Shown: piece after piece, positions 16,831 to 25,825 of the stretch
Numbering within the stretch: the first letter of the stretch is position 1
Layout: each line of letters begins with the position of its first letter
Assembly (NCBI GenBank): GCA_963695505.1
Contig: CAVOGX010000006.1
Location: forward strand, 62,001-126,000
Reading direction: 5' to 3'
Length of the DNA: 64,000 nt
Origin: JACSRF01 sp963695505
GTDB lineage: Bacteria > Chloroflexota > Anaerolineae > Promineifilales > Promineifilaceae
Program-made: the position numbers and the translations under genes
Notes under the pieces: model-generated
The model's database searches: none
Told to the model about the DNA's origin: nothing
Seen by the model: only the letters and a program-made list of their open reading frames with translations

Positions 16831-18877
16831 ACCGTTTTATCACGAGGGGGGGCACATTGGCAAAGGTTTCTAATGTAGCTCCCGTCGCGCTGTCGATGAC
16901 CGGGAGGCGCACGCCGGAGGCGCGGTCGTAAATGCCGACGATGGTGCGATAGCTGCCGGAGATGGTGTCGGCGGGAATGGATACGGGATGAACCTGAACG
17001 ACAATATCTCCGGCTTGCCAGTCCCAAGAGGGCGCATCCAGCGCGTCGCGTTGGCCCAAAATGCCGCCATTGTGCAAGACCTGGGTAAACAAAACGGCGT
17101 CGGTAGTGTGGGCGGGAGGCACAAGTGGCCCAACGCGGCTGGGGTCTTGTACCTGCCAGAAGGTAAGCAGAACGGCCGTTTCCCCTGGTTCCACATCATA
17201 CTCCAGCCAGGCTGCATGGCGCAAAAGAACCCCGTTGTCAAAATTGGCCAGTGGCGGGGCAGCCAACCATTCTTCAGGGGGTAGGGCCAACTCATATGCG
17301 GTGAACCTGGGATCTAAATCGGTGGGGCGCATATCAACCGTGCTAAGCGGGTTCAATTGGGCAGCAAAGGCCGGGTTTGGCGCGGTAGAAGCCGGGATGA
17401 TGACCTGTGCAGCCTGCCCGCCGGGCCAGATCAAAGCGTAACGAGCATCGATCCAGCGGGCGCGCAGTTGGGGATGGGTGACCATTGCAATTGAGGGATC
17501 GTGGGCCGGACCGGGCAGGGCGGTGGAGATAACGGTTTCAGCGTTTAGCTGTGCGGCATAATCGAACATTGCTATCTGGGTAACCTGATAGGCGGTGCGC
17601 ACGTCAGGATCTTCCGCCCACCGGACGAAATAATCGCGAGTTGCCCAAAATCCGACCAGCAGCAGCCAGATAACGGCCGTTCCACCCACCAGCCACGTCT
17701 TTTTCCCCCGGAGCTGTTGTTTTAGCCGGAGCGTCACCCAATCCATCGTCGCTACAAAACCAATGGCGGGCAAAATGTGTGCGGGGGCCAGGGCGGCCAT
17801 GTTACGGGTGGTGTTGGCTGTGGGACCGGTAATAAGCGAGGGACTAATTCCGATAAGAAACCAGAACAGGAGGAAGGCGGGGGAATAGTTAATAATGAAT
17901 TGTGAATTGTGAATTGTGAATTGTTTCTTGTTAATAGTTTGATAGAGGATGAACAGCAAACCGAGGACGAAGAAGACGGCCGTTAGCGCATCAAACACGG
18001 GGCGGCCAGGAATATTGTAAGCTAGAAACTGGTCGCCATAGCCAGGCCAAACGAAGGCCAGCAGCGCGTCGCGGGCGTTGACGAAAACTGGTGTCAGGTT
18101 GCCGTCGCGCAGCGCCTGCAAGGGGCCGTCAAGCATGCCCACGCGGGGCTGCACCTCTGGGTTGTTACCCAGGTAAATGAACATAGGCGTGATAAGAACG
18201 GCCGTAATAGCCAGGCCCAGCACCGCTGCGCGCCAACCTTTGCGCAGTAAGGAACGGTTGGCCAAAGTCAAATAAACGAGAAAAATGGGAAACAACAGCC
18301 AGGCCACCCGCGCTGCCAGATAAATGTGCAGGGTAGCTACCAGCGCCACGGCAAAACCCAAGATCGCACCCACTGGTAAACTTGCAAGCCTGTTTGCCTG
18401 GCGTTTTTCAGCAAAAAATTGCCAGAAAAACCAGACGGCAAGGCCCATAAAAAAGGGCAGCATGCCCGCACGCAATGCTTCGCGGCTGCTGGCCAGGGGC
18501 CAAAAGGAGAGGGATAGCAGAACGGCCGTTATCGTGGCTGCCCGCCGGTCGAAGACTTGCGCTACCCACAAATAGGTGATGCCAATGGCCCCTACGCCAA
18601 AAATGACGTTCACCAGCCGCAGCGCCAGCACGTTTTCGCCCAACAGAGCCATCGCCCCAGCCACGGTGTAGCTGTACAGGGGTTCGCTGCCATAGTTGTA
18701 GGGGAAATAGTAATGCAACTCCCCATCCAGCACGCCTATCGCTTCGCGGCCATGATTGGCCTCATCATGGGTCAGCCCTGGTGGAACTTCTGTGATCCGG
18801 AAAAGGCGCAGGCTGGCTGCCAGCAGCAATATGAGCAGGAGGGGCAGGAGTTTACGCATGAACCGTTTACCGGTCAC
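16829..18877 (-). CDS. GT39/PMT-type membrane glycosyltransferase, intact
   Basis: Fourth PMT-superfamily protein of the region (682 residues). PPGLTHDEANHG holds the catalytic acidic pair (Asp38-Glu39) after the first helix; about eleven helices and a C-terminal beta-rich domain (VLLTFWQVQD, VQVHPVSIPADT) follow, the same plan as the 11721 gene. Between two helices it carries KKQFTIHNSQFIINYS, encoded by a tandem ATTGTGAATTGTGA repeat. The GTG start at 18877 overlaps the stop of the methyltransferase gene by four bases; Met7 is an alternative. The substrate is unknown. Confidence 0.87.
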   Translation of the reverse strand: MTGKRFMRKLLPLLLILLLAASLRLFRITEVPPGLTHDEANHGREAIGVLDGELHYYFPYNYGSEPLYSYTVAGAMALLGENVLALRLVNVIFGVGAIGITYLWVAQVFDRRAATITAVLLSLSFWPLASSREALRAGMLPFFMGLAVWFFWQFFAEKRQANRLASLPVGAILGFAVALVATLHIYLAARVAWLLFPIFLVYLTLANRSLLRKGWRAAVLGLAITAVLITPMFIYLGNNPEVQPRVGMLDGPLQALRDGNLTPVFVNARDALLAFVWPGYGDQFLAYNIPGRPVFDALTAVFFVLGLLFILYQTINKKQFTIHNSQFIINYSPAFLLFWFLIGISPSLITGPTANTTRNMAALAPAHILPAIGFVATMDWVTLRLKQQLRGKKTWLVGGTAVIWLLLVGFWATRDYFVRWAEDPDVRTAYQVTQIAMFDYAAQLNAETVISTALPGPAHDPSIAMVTHPQLRARWIDARYALIWPGGQAAQVIIPASTAPNPAFAAQLNPLSTVDMRPTDLDPRFTAYELALPPEEWLAAPPLANFDNGVLLRHAAWLEYDVEPGETAVLLTFWQVQDPSRVGPLVPPAHTTDAVLFTQVLHNGGILGQRDALDAPSWDWQAGDIVVQVHPVSIPADTISGSYRTIVGIYDRASGVRLPVIDSATGATLETFANVPPLVIKR
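17886..17936. repeat. AATTGTGAATTGTG tandem repeat inside glycosyltransferase gene
   Basis: Four tandem copies of about AATTGTG flanked by TTAATAAT and TTGTTAATA arms give a hairpin, translated in frame within an intact gene. It is a third word family of intragenic repeat. Confidence 0.7.
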
Positions 18878-19704
18878 GAGTTACCGGCATCTGGTTTCTC
18901 GGCGACGGCAAAAACTTCGCGCTCAAAGAACCAGCGGAAGGGTGCCATATCGAAGGCGAGGCGGCGCAGAGCGGCGAGAAGGGCATTTTCCTGCCGGTTT
19001 TGGGGCGGTGAGTCTAGCCAGACCTTCACATTGCGGAAGCCAGCGGCTTTGAGCGCATGACCCATACTAAGAATAGACTGCTCGTTGACGTGTACGTCCT
19101 GGTTGACGGGGGTGATGGCGCGGGGATCTTTGGGGTATTTGTCCCCTTCGCCAATCAGGGTGCGAAAGCGGCGGACCCAGGGGTAGGCGTAGCGATCGTA
19201 CCAGATGTTGGGAGCGGTATGAATAATGAAACGGCCGTTTCTCTTCAGCACCCGCCGTACCTCCAGCATCGCCTCATGCAGCTCCCACGGAAAAAGGTGC
19301 TCCACAACGTCAAACATGAGGACCCGGTCAAAATAATGGTCGGGAAATGGCAAATACTTGGCATCAGACAAACAAACACCAGCCTTCACTTCCGGCAGGT
19401 CGGCATTGGTCCGGGCAGTGTTAATGACGTCACGGCTCATCACTGCCGCCGCTTGCGCGTAGTCCATGCCGTAGGCTTCAATACCCAGCGCCATGCAGTG
19501 CCGCAAAATCTCGCCCCGCCCGCAGCCCACGTCGAGCACGCGCATGCCGGGCTGCACGTCGGCCACCGCGAAAGCATCGCGCAGGCGGCGCGAGAGGTGC
19601 TGGCCTTCCGATTCCAGGAAAACGTCATACCCTTCGCAGGCCGTCAGAAAATATTCCTCAGTATAAAGTGTGGATGGGAGAGATTTTCGCTCTTTTGTTG
19701 CCAT
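18874..19704 (-). CDS. Class I SAM-dependent methyltransferase
   Basis: A 276-residue soluble methyltransferase. Motif I is VLDVGCGRGE (56-65), with the acidic motif II region YGMDYAQ and the post-motif VLMFDVVEHL; the C-terminal region (NIWYDRYAYPWVRRFR) suits enzymes acting on sugars, lipids or quinones. It is translationally coupled with the downstream PMT gene (ATGA-type overlap), so its substrate is probably part of the same glycan or lipid carrier pathway. That link is inferred from position. Confidence 0.87.
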   Translation of the reverse strand: MATKERKSLPSTLYTEEYFLTACEGYDVFLESEGQHLSRRLRDAFAVADVQPGMRVLDVGCGRGEILRHCMALGIEAYGMDYAQAAAVMSRDVINTARTNADLPEVKAGVCLSDAKYLPFPDHYFDRVLMFDVVEHLFPWELHEAMLEVRRVLKRNGRFIIHTAPNIWYDRYAYPWVRRFRTLIGEGDKYPKDPRAITPVNQDVHVNEQSILSMGHALKAAGFRNVKVWLDSPPQNRQENALLAALRRLAFDMAPFRWFFEREVFAVAEKPDAGNS

Positions 19705-19712
19705 GTTGTGTG

Positions 19713-19795
19713 GGGGATTAAGATTTAGAGATTAGAGGTTGGAAGCGACTTCCTGTCGCCAATCTCTAATCTCCAATCTCCAATCTCTAATTCTC
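19713..19795. repeat. GATTGGAGATT-type hairpin repeat
   Basis: TTTAGAGATTAGAGGTTGG is followed by a loop and CCAATCTCTAATCTCCAATC. It fills the gap between two minus-strand genes and supplies the C-terminal codons and stop of the SH3 protein. Confidence 0.75.
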
Positions 19796-20632
19796 CTGAT
19801 TTTGATCAAATGAAAGCAGCGCTTCGGGAACCCAACCCAAAATGCCGTTAACGGTGCGGATTTCCCGCCACAAATCACCAGAGTAGTTGGCGTGGCCGGG
19901 CTGCAAAATCACGACGCTGCCATTTGGCACCAGGGCAATAATATTACCGCCGGGTACGCGCTGTACGGCCAGGTTGCCGCCACCGGTATTGGCAACGGCC
20001 GTTTCCCCTTCAATGGGGGTAGGTGTCAGGGTTGGCGTCGGCGTTTGGGTAGGCGTGGGGGTGGGCGTGTTGGTGGGTGTGGGGGTAGGGGTGCCGGTCA
20101 AAGCGTCAGCAGTTGGCGGCGGAGGCGCCGTGTTCGTGGGTACGGCCGTTTCTGTAACAGCGGCTTCCTCGATATTACCCGCGGCGGCATCAGCGTTCTC
20201 GTCGGCCGTTTCGGTAGCGGACGCGGGCGGTCCGCCAAATGCGCCGGTGGCCGGCGTGCCGGATGGGGTGCGGGTGTTGGTGGAAACGGGGCTCGCCTGG
20301 GCGACGGCCGATGCGGTCAGCTCGCCGTCTGTCGCCGCTGCCGCTTCCCCGCCATTTTCCACCGTGTTGGCGGCTAAAATAATGGGGGTGGGCAGAACGG
20401 CCGTTTCTTCCCCGCCCAGAGGTACACCGGCAAAGAAGAAACCGAAGGCTAGCAGTTGCAGCGCCAGAGCAATGCCCGTGAGCGTGCGCTGCCGCAGTTG
20501 CACCTGCCGCGCGCTCAGGCCGGCGCGGGCGATAAAACGGGGGGATTGCGCCAGGTACGCCAGCAAGATTGCCGCCAGCGCACCCACCGCCGATATTCCC
20601 ATGCCCCATAAAGTCCAGGTCGGAAAACCCAT
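19787..20632 (-). CDS. Membrane-anchored protein with Thr/Pro stalk and SH3b domain
   Basis: A 281-residue protein with two N-terminal membrane helices (about 8-27 and 52-71), a long Ala/Thr-rich stretch, a tandem TPTPTNTPTPTPTQTPTP stalk (about 180-205), and a C-terminal SH3b-like domain (VQRVPGGNIIALVPNGS to GWVPEALLSFD). SH3b domains bind cell-wall or surface polymers. The stalk would carry the domain away from the membrane and is a likely O-glycosylation substrate for the PMT-type enzymes nearby; that is inference. The gene ends in repeat sequence. Confidence 0.8.
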   Translation of the reverse strand: MGFPTWTLWGMGISAVGALAAILLAYLAQSPRFIARAGLSARQVQLRQRTLTGIALALQLLAFGFFFAGVPLGGEETAVLPTPIILAANTVENGGEAAAATDGELTASAVAQASPVSTNTRTPSGTPATGAFGGPPASATETADENADAAAGNIEEAAVTETAVPTNTAPPPPTADALTGTPTPTPTNTPTPTPTQTPTPTLTPTPIEGETAVANTGGGNLAVQRVPGGNIIALVPNGSVVILQPGHANYSGDLWREIRTVNGILGWVPEALLSFDQNQEN

Positions 20633-20796
20633 ATCGGGGCGATTATAACCAGTTTGCCCCTAAGGTGTTAAGTAAAAGGGAAAAGGAAGGTTGAGAAACG
20701 GCCGTTCAACCCATTCACACCTCGCGCTTCTTGTCGCAAATACCGCTGCAGCACATCAAATACTCATAATATCCTGCTTCAAAAGCCCAATAACGG

Positions 20797-20802
20797 TATA
20801 AT
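20797..20802 (+). promoter_or_regulatory. -10 element TATAAT upstream of lpdA
   Basis: A perfect TATAAT in the context ACGGTATAATCTT lies 70 bases before the lpdA start. No clear -35 hexamer is seen. Confidence 0.5.
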
Positions 20803-20871
20803 CTTATGGGCACTTTCCGCAAGTGCCTGTAAATCACGTCCACACACCAGAATGTTAAAACGGAGATACCT

Positions 20872-22266
20872 ATGGCAAACAAACAATATGACCTTGTTGT
20901 TTTGGGGGCAGGCCCTGGCGGCTACGTTGCGGCCATTCGCGCTGCCCAACTTGGACTCAGCGTCGCCATCATTGAGAAAGAGTATTGGGGCGGTGTTTGC
21001 CTCAATATTGGCTGCATTCCTTCCAAAGCGCTCTTACACAACGCCGAATTGGCCCATACCTTGCAGCACCGCGCCAAGGAATTTGGTTTCAGCTTCGATA
21101 ACCTGACCCTCAATTGGGAAGTGGCCTGGAAGCGCAGCCGGCAGGTTTCTAACCGGCTGGTCAAAGGCGTCCAGTTCTTGATGCGCAAGAATAATATTGA
21201 CACCTATGAGGGAAACGGCCGTCTTGTGGATGCCCACACCTTGCACGTCACCCTCAATAAAGGCGGCGAAGAAGAGCTAAAAGCGCAAAACATCATCATC
21301 GCTACCGGCGCGCGCCCGCGCCAGCTTCCCGGCGCAGATTTTGACGGCGAACGCATCATTTCCTATATTGAGGGCATCTTAGCCGAACAACTGCAGAAAA
21401 AAGTCATCATCATTGGCGGTGGCGTCATTGGCGTTGAATTTGCCTACATGTGGGCTAACTATGGTGTAGATGTCACCATTCTCGAGATGTTAGACCATCT
21501 GCTGCCCAACGAAGACCCCGAATGTAGTGACGTCCTGGAAAAAGCGTACAAGAAAATGGGCGTCAACTTCCAGACTGGCGCCCGCGTAGAGAAAATCGAA
21601 AAAACTGGCGAGAGCGTCAAGGTTTCCCTGGCTGATGGTTCTGTCATGGAGGCCGATCAGGTTATGGTGGCTATCAATTTTGTGCCCAATACCGAAAATA
21701 TTGGCCTGGAAAATACCGGCGTCGCCTTGACGGAGCGTGGCAATATCCAGATTGACGACTACATGCGCACCAGCGTGAGCCACATCTACGCCATCGGTGA
21801 TGTAGCCACTGATTATCGCCTGGCCCATATCGCTTCCGCCATGGGCATGATTGCTGCCGAAACCATCGCCGGGCATGCCGCTGAACCGCTCAATTACAAA
21901 ATGCTGCCCCGCGCTACGTACTGTGTCCCCCAGGTGGCCAGCTTTGGATACACTGAAAAAGAGGCCCAAGACCTAGGTTACGAAGTTAAAGTTAGCAAAT
22001 TCCCCTTCCAGGCTAATGGCAAAGCTTTAGGTTTGGGTGAAAAAGATGGCTTCATCAAAATTGTGGCCGACGCTCAGTATGGCGAGATCTTGGGTGCAAG
22101 CATGGTTGGCCCTAGCGTAACAGAACTGCTGCCCGAGCTGACCCTGGCTCACAACCAGGAACTCACTGCGGAGGAAATTGCCCGCAACGTCCATGCGCAC
22201 CCCACCTTGAGTGAAGCGCTTATGGAGGCAGCCCACGGCATAGAAGGGGCGCCAATTCATATCTAG
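20872..22266 (+). CDS. lpdA: Dihydrolipoyl dehydrogenase (E3)
   Basis: A 464-residue flavoprotein that reoxidises dihydrolipoamide for 2-oxoacid dehydrogenase complexes and the glycine cleavage system, passing electrons to NAD. The FAD site GAGPGG (12-17), the redox disulfide GGVCLNIGC (Cys43, Cys48), the NAD-binding GGGVIGVEFA, the second FAD motif YAIGDVA and the C-terminal His-Glu pair in HAHPTLSEAL are all present. GGAG stands six bases before the ATG. No other complex subunit is adjacent, so it seems to be transcribed alone and shared. A GcvT-like gene lies 12 kb downstream. Confidence 0.97.
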   Translation: MANKQYDLVVLGAGPGGYVAAIRAAQLGLSVAIIEKEYWGGVCLNIGCIPSKALLHNAELAHTLQHRAKEFGFSFDNLTLNWEVAWKRSRQVSNRLVKGVQFLMRKNNIDTYEGNGRLVDAHTLHVTLNKGGEEELKAQNIIIATGARPRQLPGADFDGERIISYIEGILAEQLQKKVIIIGGGVIGVEFAYMWANYGVDVTILEMLDHLLPNEDPECSDVLEKAYKKMGVNFQTGARVEKIEKTGESVKVSLADGSVMEADQVMVAINFVPNTENIGLENTGVALTERGNIQIDDYMRTSVSHIYAIGDVATDYRLAHIASAMGMIAAETIAGHAAEPLNYKMLPRATYCVPQVASFGYTEKEAQDLGYEVKVSKFPFQANGKALGLGEKDGFIKIVADAQYGEILGASMVGPSVTELLPELTLAHNQELTAEEIARNVHAHPTLSEALMEAAHGIEGAPIHI

Positions 22267-22308
22267 TTGCCAATTTGTCGAAAATTTATGGAAATAGGGT
22301 AACCGTTT

Positions 22309-22349
22309 AGACCTGCGAGGTTTCCACTAGAGTAAAACCTCGCAGGTCT
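22309..22349. terminator. 15-bp perfect hairpin after lpdA
   Basis: AGACCTGCGAGGTTT and AAACCTCGCAGGTCT are exact reverse complements around an 11-base loop, about 45 bases past the lpdA stop. No T run follows, so it may be a repeat-type hairpin that also helps end transcription. Confidence 0.55.
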
Positions 22350-22904
22350 TCAGAGGGAGTGATCGCTTACTAAATATGCCGCCAAGTGCGACCTTTTCAT
22401 GGCTAATTTCAATGAGCGACAAGGGTTCGGGCCTAAAGTGTGCTTAGCAACCAACCCTTTTGCCCGATTATGTTTACCCGCAAAACACCCAAATGCCACC
22501 TTATTGACACTTAGGCGCATCCCCCATATAATAAGCATCGTGTAGATTATGCCTCGCGAAAAATATTGAGGCCCCAACACAAAAGGTGCTTACCGAGTAA
22601 ACACTGCATGATTTGTTTACCAGAGAAAAAAAATTGTAGCAAAATTGGTAAAGAGCGTGCCAGCAATTTGTTGGCAGGCTGTTTTTGTCTAGCCCCAAGC
22701 ACCATTTTTACCCCATTAACGGTTCAACTCAAGGAGGTGGTTTCATCGACTGATTCCCGTACAAGGGTGAGTTTAGCTTACCTGTGAACTAAGTGCAGTT
22801 AGATTTGTTATGGACGTTTGTTAATAAAGTTTTGAAGATTACAGACAGAAAAACAAATTGCCTTAAAAATTTTCAACATTTCTTCCTAGGAGGAGAAAAA
22901 ACAA
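22350..22904. promoter_or_regulatory. Long AT-rich leader region of the ABC importer operon
   Basis: No gene can be supported in these 555 bases. They hold a terminator-like hairpin (TGCCAGCAA at 22658 pairing with TTGTTGGCA at 22668, then TTTTT at 22682), an orphan AAGGAGGTGG at 22731 with no start codon at the right distance, and the binding-protein ribosome site TAGGAGG at 22887. The length and structure fit a regulated leader, perhaps an attenuator; no known riboswitch is recognised. Confidence 0.4.
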
Positions 22905-25529
22905 ATGAAACAAAAATGGATTTCGATTGTTGTATTTTTATTAGTTGCCAGTCTGGTGCTTGCCGCTTGTGGTGGTGAGGCGCAGACTGTTGAGGTAACC
23001 CGTGTTGTTACCGAAACCGTCGTGGAAGAAGGGTCGGTTGTTGAGGTAACGCGCGTTGTTACCGAGACCGTCACCGAGACGGTTACCGAAACCGTGGTCG
23101 AAACCGTGGTCGAGACCGTGGAAGTTCCGGCCATGAATGAAGAAGAAATGAACCGCACTGGCGGCTGGCTCGACACCATCATCTTTGTGGAAGAGCCGAA
23201 TCAGGATTCCGCTATTGCCCGTCTGGCTGCCGGCGACATTGACATGTTTGCTGATGACGTGGCCGGCGCTGCTGTCCTGCAGGCTATTGGCGATGCTGGC
23301 AATATCCAGACCCGCACCCAGTACGGCCTCTATGACGAAATCTTCTTCAACAACGGCGTTTGCGCCGACGAAAACACGCTCAATCCCTTCAACAATGCCA
23401 AGATTCGTGAGGCTATGAACTGGGCAATTGACCGTGACTACGTGGCCGACGAGCTGTATGGTGGCTTGGCTGTGCCAAAGTACACCACGATTTCGGAAGC
23501 AGGTGCTGACCGCGCCCGTTTTGCTGCCGACATTCGTGCTATTGAAGCCAAGTATGCCTACAACTATGATCAGGCTGTAGAAGTTATCACGGCCGAAATG
23601 GAAGGCTTAGGCGCGACTTTGGAAAATGGCGTTTGGACCTACGCTGGCGAGCCGATTACCCTTATCTTCCTCATCCGTATTGAAGACACCCGCCTGGAAA
23701 TCGGCAACTACGTTGCTAACCAGCTTGAGGACATGGGCTTCACCATTGAGCGCGTCGAGCGCACCTCTGGCGAGCTCAGCCCGCTGTGGATCAGCTCTGA
23801 CCCCGCCGAGTGCCAGTGGAACCTGTACACCGGCGCCTGGAGCCAGACAGTCATTGATCGCAGCAGCGTGGACAACTTTGACTTCTTCTATACCTCCCGT
23901 GGCGTGCCGTGGCCATCGTGGCAGGTTTACGAACCGACTCCAGAGTTTGACGAGCTGTCGCTGCGTCTGTTCAACAACGACTTCGCTACGTTGGAAGAGC
24001 GCGCTGCCTTAGTCAGCGAAATTCTGCCTCTGGCTGGCGAGATGTCCACCCGCGTGTGGGTGACCAGCCGTACCACCCTGGTACCTTTCAGCACTGATGT
24101 GTCTGTAACTAGTGACTTGGCTGCCGGCGTCAGTGGTGCGGGTATCTGGGCCAAGACCATTCGCTTCGTCGATGAGGTGGGTGGTTCCATGACCATTGGT
24201 TTGCCCAGCGTCTTCACCGAGCCCTGGAACCCCATTGGCGGCTCCAACTGGGTCTTCGACAACATGGTCAAGCGCGGTATTGGTGACCTGGGTGTTTACT
24301 CTGATCCCAACACAGGCCTGGGCTTCCCTGGGCGCATTGAGCGTGCCGAAGTCGTGGTGCAAGAAGGCTTCCCCACCGGCGTGAGCTCTGATTGGGTGAC
24401 CCTCTCCTTTGAGCCTGAAATTGTCGTTCCCGATGATGCTTTGGCCGGCTGGGATGCTACAAACCAGGTATTCTTGACCGCCGCTGAGGTATACACTGAA
24501 ACGCAGACGGCCGTTTTCAAGAGCACCGTCTACTATCCCGAAGACCTCTTTGACACCATGACCTGGCACGACGGCAGCCCCATGAGCGTGGCCGACTTCT
24601 TGATGTACTACATTGTGCTCTTCGACTTCGCCGATCCTGCCAGCGCGAACTACGATGAATCTCTGGTACCGAATCGTGATCAATTCGTGTCCGCCTTCAA
24701 GGGCATGCGTGTTGTCTCTACAAATCCGTTGGTCATGGAGTACTATGCCGACAACGCCGGATTGGATGCCGAGAACTTGGTGGTTTCCTTCTGGCCCTCA
24801 TACGATTATGGTGACGAAGCTGCCTGGCACAACATGGCTCTTATGCTGCGCGGTGACGCCAACGGCCTCTTTGCCTTTACTCCCGACAAAGCCGAAGGCA
24901 ACGAGATTGAGCGCATCAGCACCATCGCCGGGCCTTCCCTGGAGATCATGGCTGGCGAACTTATCTCTGCCACCGCAGAAAATTACATCCCGTATGCGCC
25001 CACCCTGGGGCAATACATCACCGCCGAAGAGGCTGCTGCTCGCTACCAGAATTTGGCTGAGTTTGCCCGCCGCTATGGTCACTACTATGTTGGCACCGGC
25101 TGGTACTTCCTGCAGGGCGTTTTCCCGGTCGAAAGCCAGGCCATCCTGCAGCGTTACGAGCCCCATCCGGACATGGCTACCCGCTATGCTGGCTTTGCCG
25201 CCCCGGCATTGGCTGAAGTAGAAATTGACGGTGAAAGCCGCGTCACCATTGGCAACGAAGCCACCTTCGATATCTTCGTCGATGTCTTTGGCGGCCCCTA
25301 CGCCGTGGACGACATCGACAACGTGACCTACCTGCTCTTTGACGCCACCGGCGCGCAGGTTGAGGTTGGCCAGGCCGAGGCCGTAGAAGACGGTCTGTGG
25401 CAGGTCACCCTCAGCGCGGAAACAACCGGCGCTCTTGCCGAAGGCTCCAACCGTCTAGAGGTAGTGGTTGTGTCTAAGCTGGTTGCCCTACCCAGCCTGG
25501 GTGCGTACGAGTTCGTAACCGCTCCCTAG
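22905..25529 (+). CDS. Family 5 (peptide/nickel-type) ABC substrate-binding lipoprotein
   Basis: An 874-residue extracytoplasmic binding protein. The signal ends in the lipobox LVLAAC with Cys22 as lipid anchor. Residues about 28-75 are a tether of repeated VEVTRVVTETV and TETV words. The SBP_bac_5 domain follows, and a C-terminal beta-rich domain (about 770-874, VTIGNEATFDIFVDVFGG) extends it well past the usual 500-600 residues. AGGAGG stands 11 bases before the ATG. It is the only binding protein for the two permease sets downstream. Two tandem hairpins after it may let it be expressed above the permeases. Peptides are the family's usual ligand; the actual one is unknown. Confidence 0.92.
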   Translation: MKQKWISIVVFLLVASLVLAACGGEAQTVEVTRVVTETVVEEGSVVEVTRVVTETVTETVTETVVETVVETVEVPAMNEEEMNRTGGWLDTIIFVEEPNQDSAIARLAAGDIDMFADDVAGAAVLQAIGDAGNIQTRTQYGLYDEIFFNNGVCADENTLNPFNNAKIREAMNWAIDRDYVADELYGGLAVPKYTTISEAGADRARFAADIRAIEAKYAYNYDQAVEVITAEMEGLGATLENGVWTYAGEPITLIFLIRIEDTRLEIGNYVANQLEDMGFTIERVERTSGELSPLWISSDPAECQWNLYTGAWSQTVIDRSSVDNFDFFYTSRGVPWPSWQVYEPTPEFDELSLRLFNNDFATLEERAALVSEILPLAGEMSTRVWVTSRTTLVPFSTDVSVTSDLAAGVSGAGIWAKTIRFVDEVGGSMTIGLPSVFTEPWNPIGGSNWVFDNMVKRGIGDLGVYSDPNTGLGFPGRIERAEVVVQEGFPTGVSSDWVTLSFEPEIVVPDDALAGWDATNQVFLTAAEVYTETQTAVFKSTVYYPEDLFDTMTWHDGSPMSVADFLMYYIVLFDFADPASANYDESLVPNRDQFVSAFKGMRVVSTNPLVMEYYADNAGLDAENLVVSFWPSYDYGDEAAWHNMALMLRGDANGLFAFTPDKAEGNEIERISTIAGPSLEIMAGELISATAENYIPYAPTLGQYITAEEAAARYQNLAEFARRYGHYYVGTGWYFLQGVFPVESQAILQRYEPHPDMATRYAGFAAPALAEVEIDGESRVTIGNEATFDIFVDVFGGPYAVDDIDNVTYLLFDATGAQVEVGQAEAVEDGLWQVTLSAETTGALAEGSNRLEVVVVSKLVALPSLGAYEFVTAP

Positions 25530-25550
25530 AACGCATTACTGGTAACATAC

Positions 25551-25597
25551 TTCTGGAGGGATGAATGGGTCAAGGCGCCCGATTCATCTCTCCAGAA
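25551..25597. terminator. 16-bp hairpin downstream of binding-protein gene
   Basis: TTCTGGAGGGATGAAT pairs with ATTCATCTCTCCAGAA with a single G-U. It probably stabilises the 3' end of the binding-protein message. Confidence 0.6.
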
Positions 25598-25631
25598 AGT
25601 TGACTCAGCCAACCGGCTGTGTAAGAATTAA

Positions 25632-25675
25632 AGTAAGTTGGGGGTGGCTTAATTAGGCCACCTCCAACTTACTCT
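25632..25675 (+). terminator. Second hairpin before the permease genes
   Basis: AGTAAGTTGG and CCAACTTACT enclose GGTGGC and GCCACC, giving a near-continuous stem with an AT loop. With the preceding hairpin it separates the binding-protein gene from the permeases and could act as a partial terminator. Confidence 0.55.
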
Positions 25676-25825
25676 GTTTGTAAAGTCATGAATAAGGTGA
25701 AAGCAGGAAAGTTTTTTTGAATTAACAAATCAATATTCCCCTGCTTTACATGCGTTACCCGCTGAGGTAGGACACCTTTTTTGTCATACTCTTACCGCGG
25801 TTTACCAAAAGGAAAAGGTACCAAA

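Noticed and set aside
22731..22800. Small leader peptide after AAGGAGGTGG
   Set aside because: No ATG, GTG or TTG lies at a usable distance with an open frame behind it.
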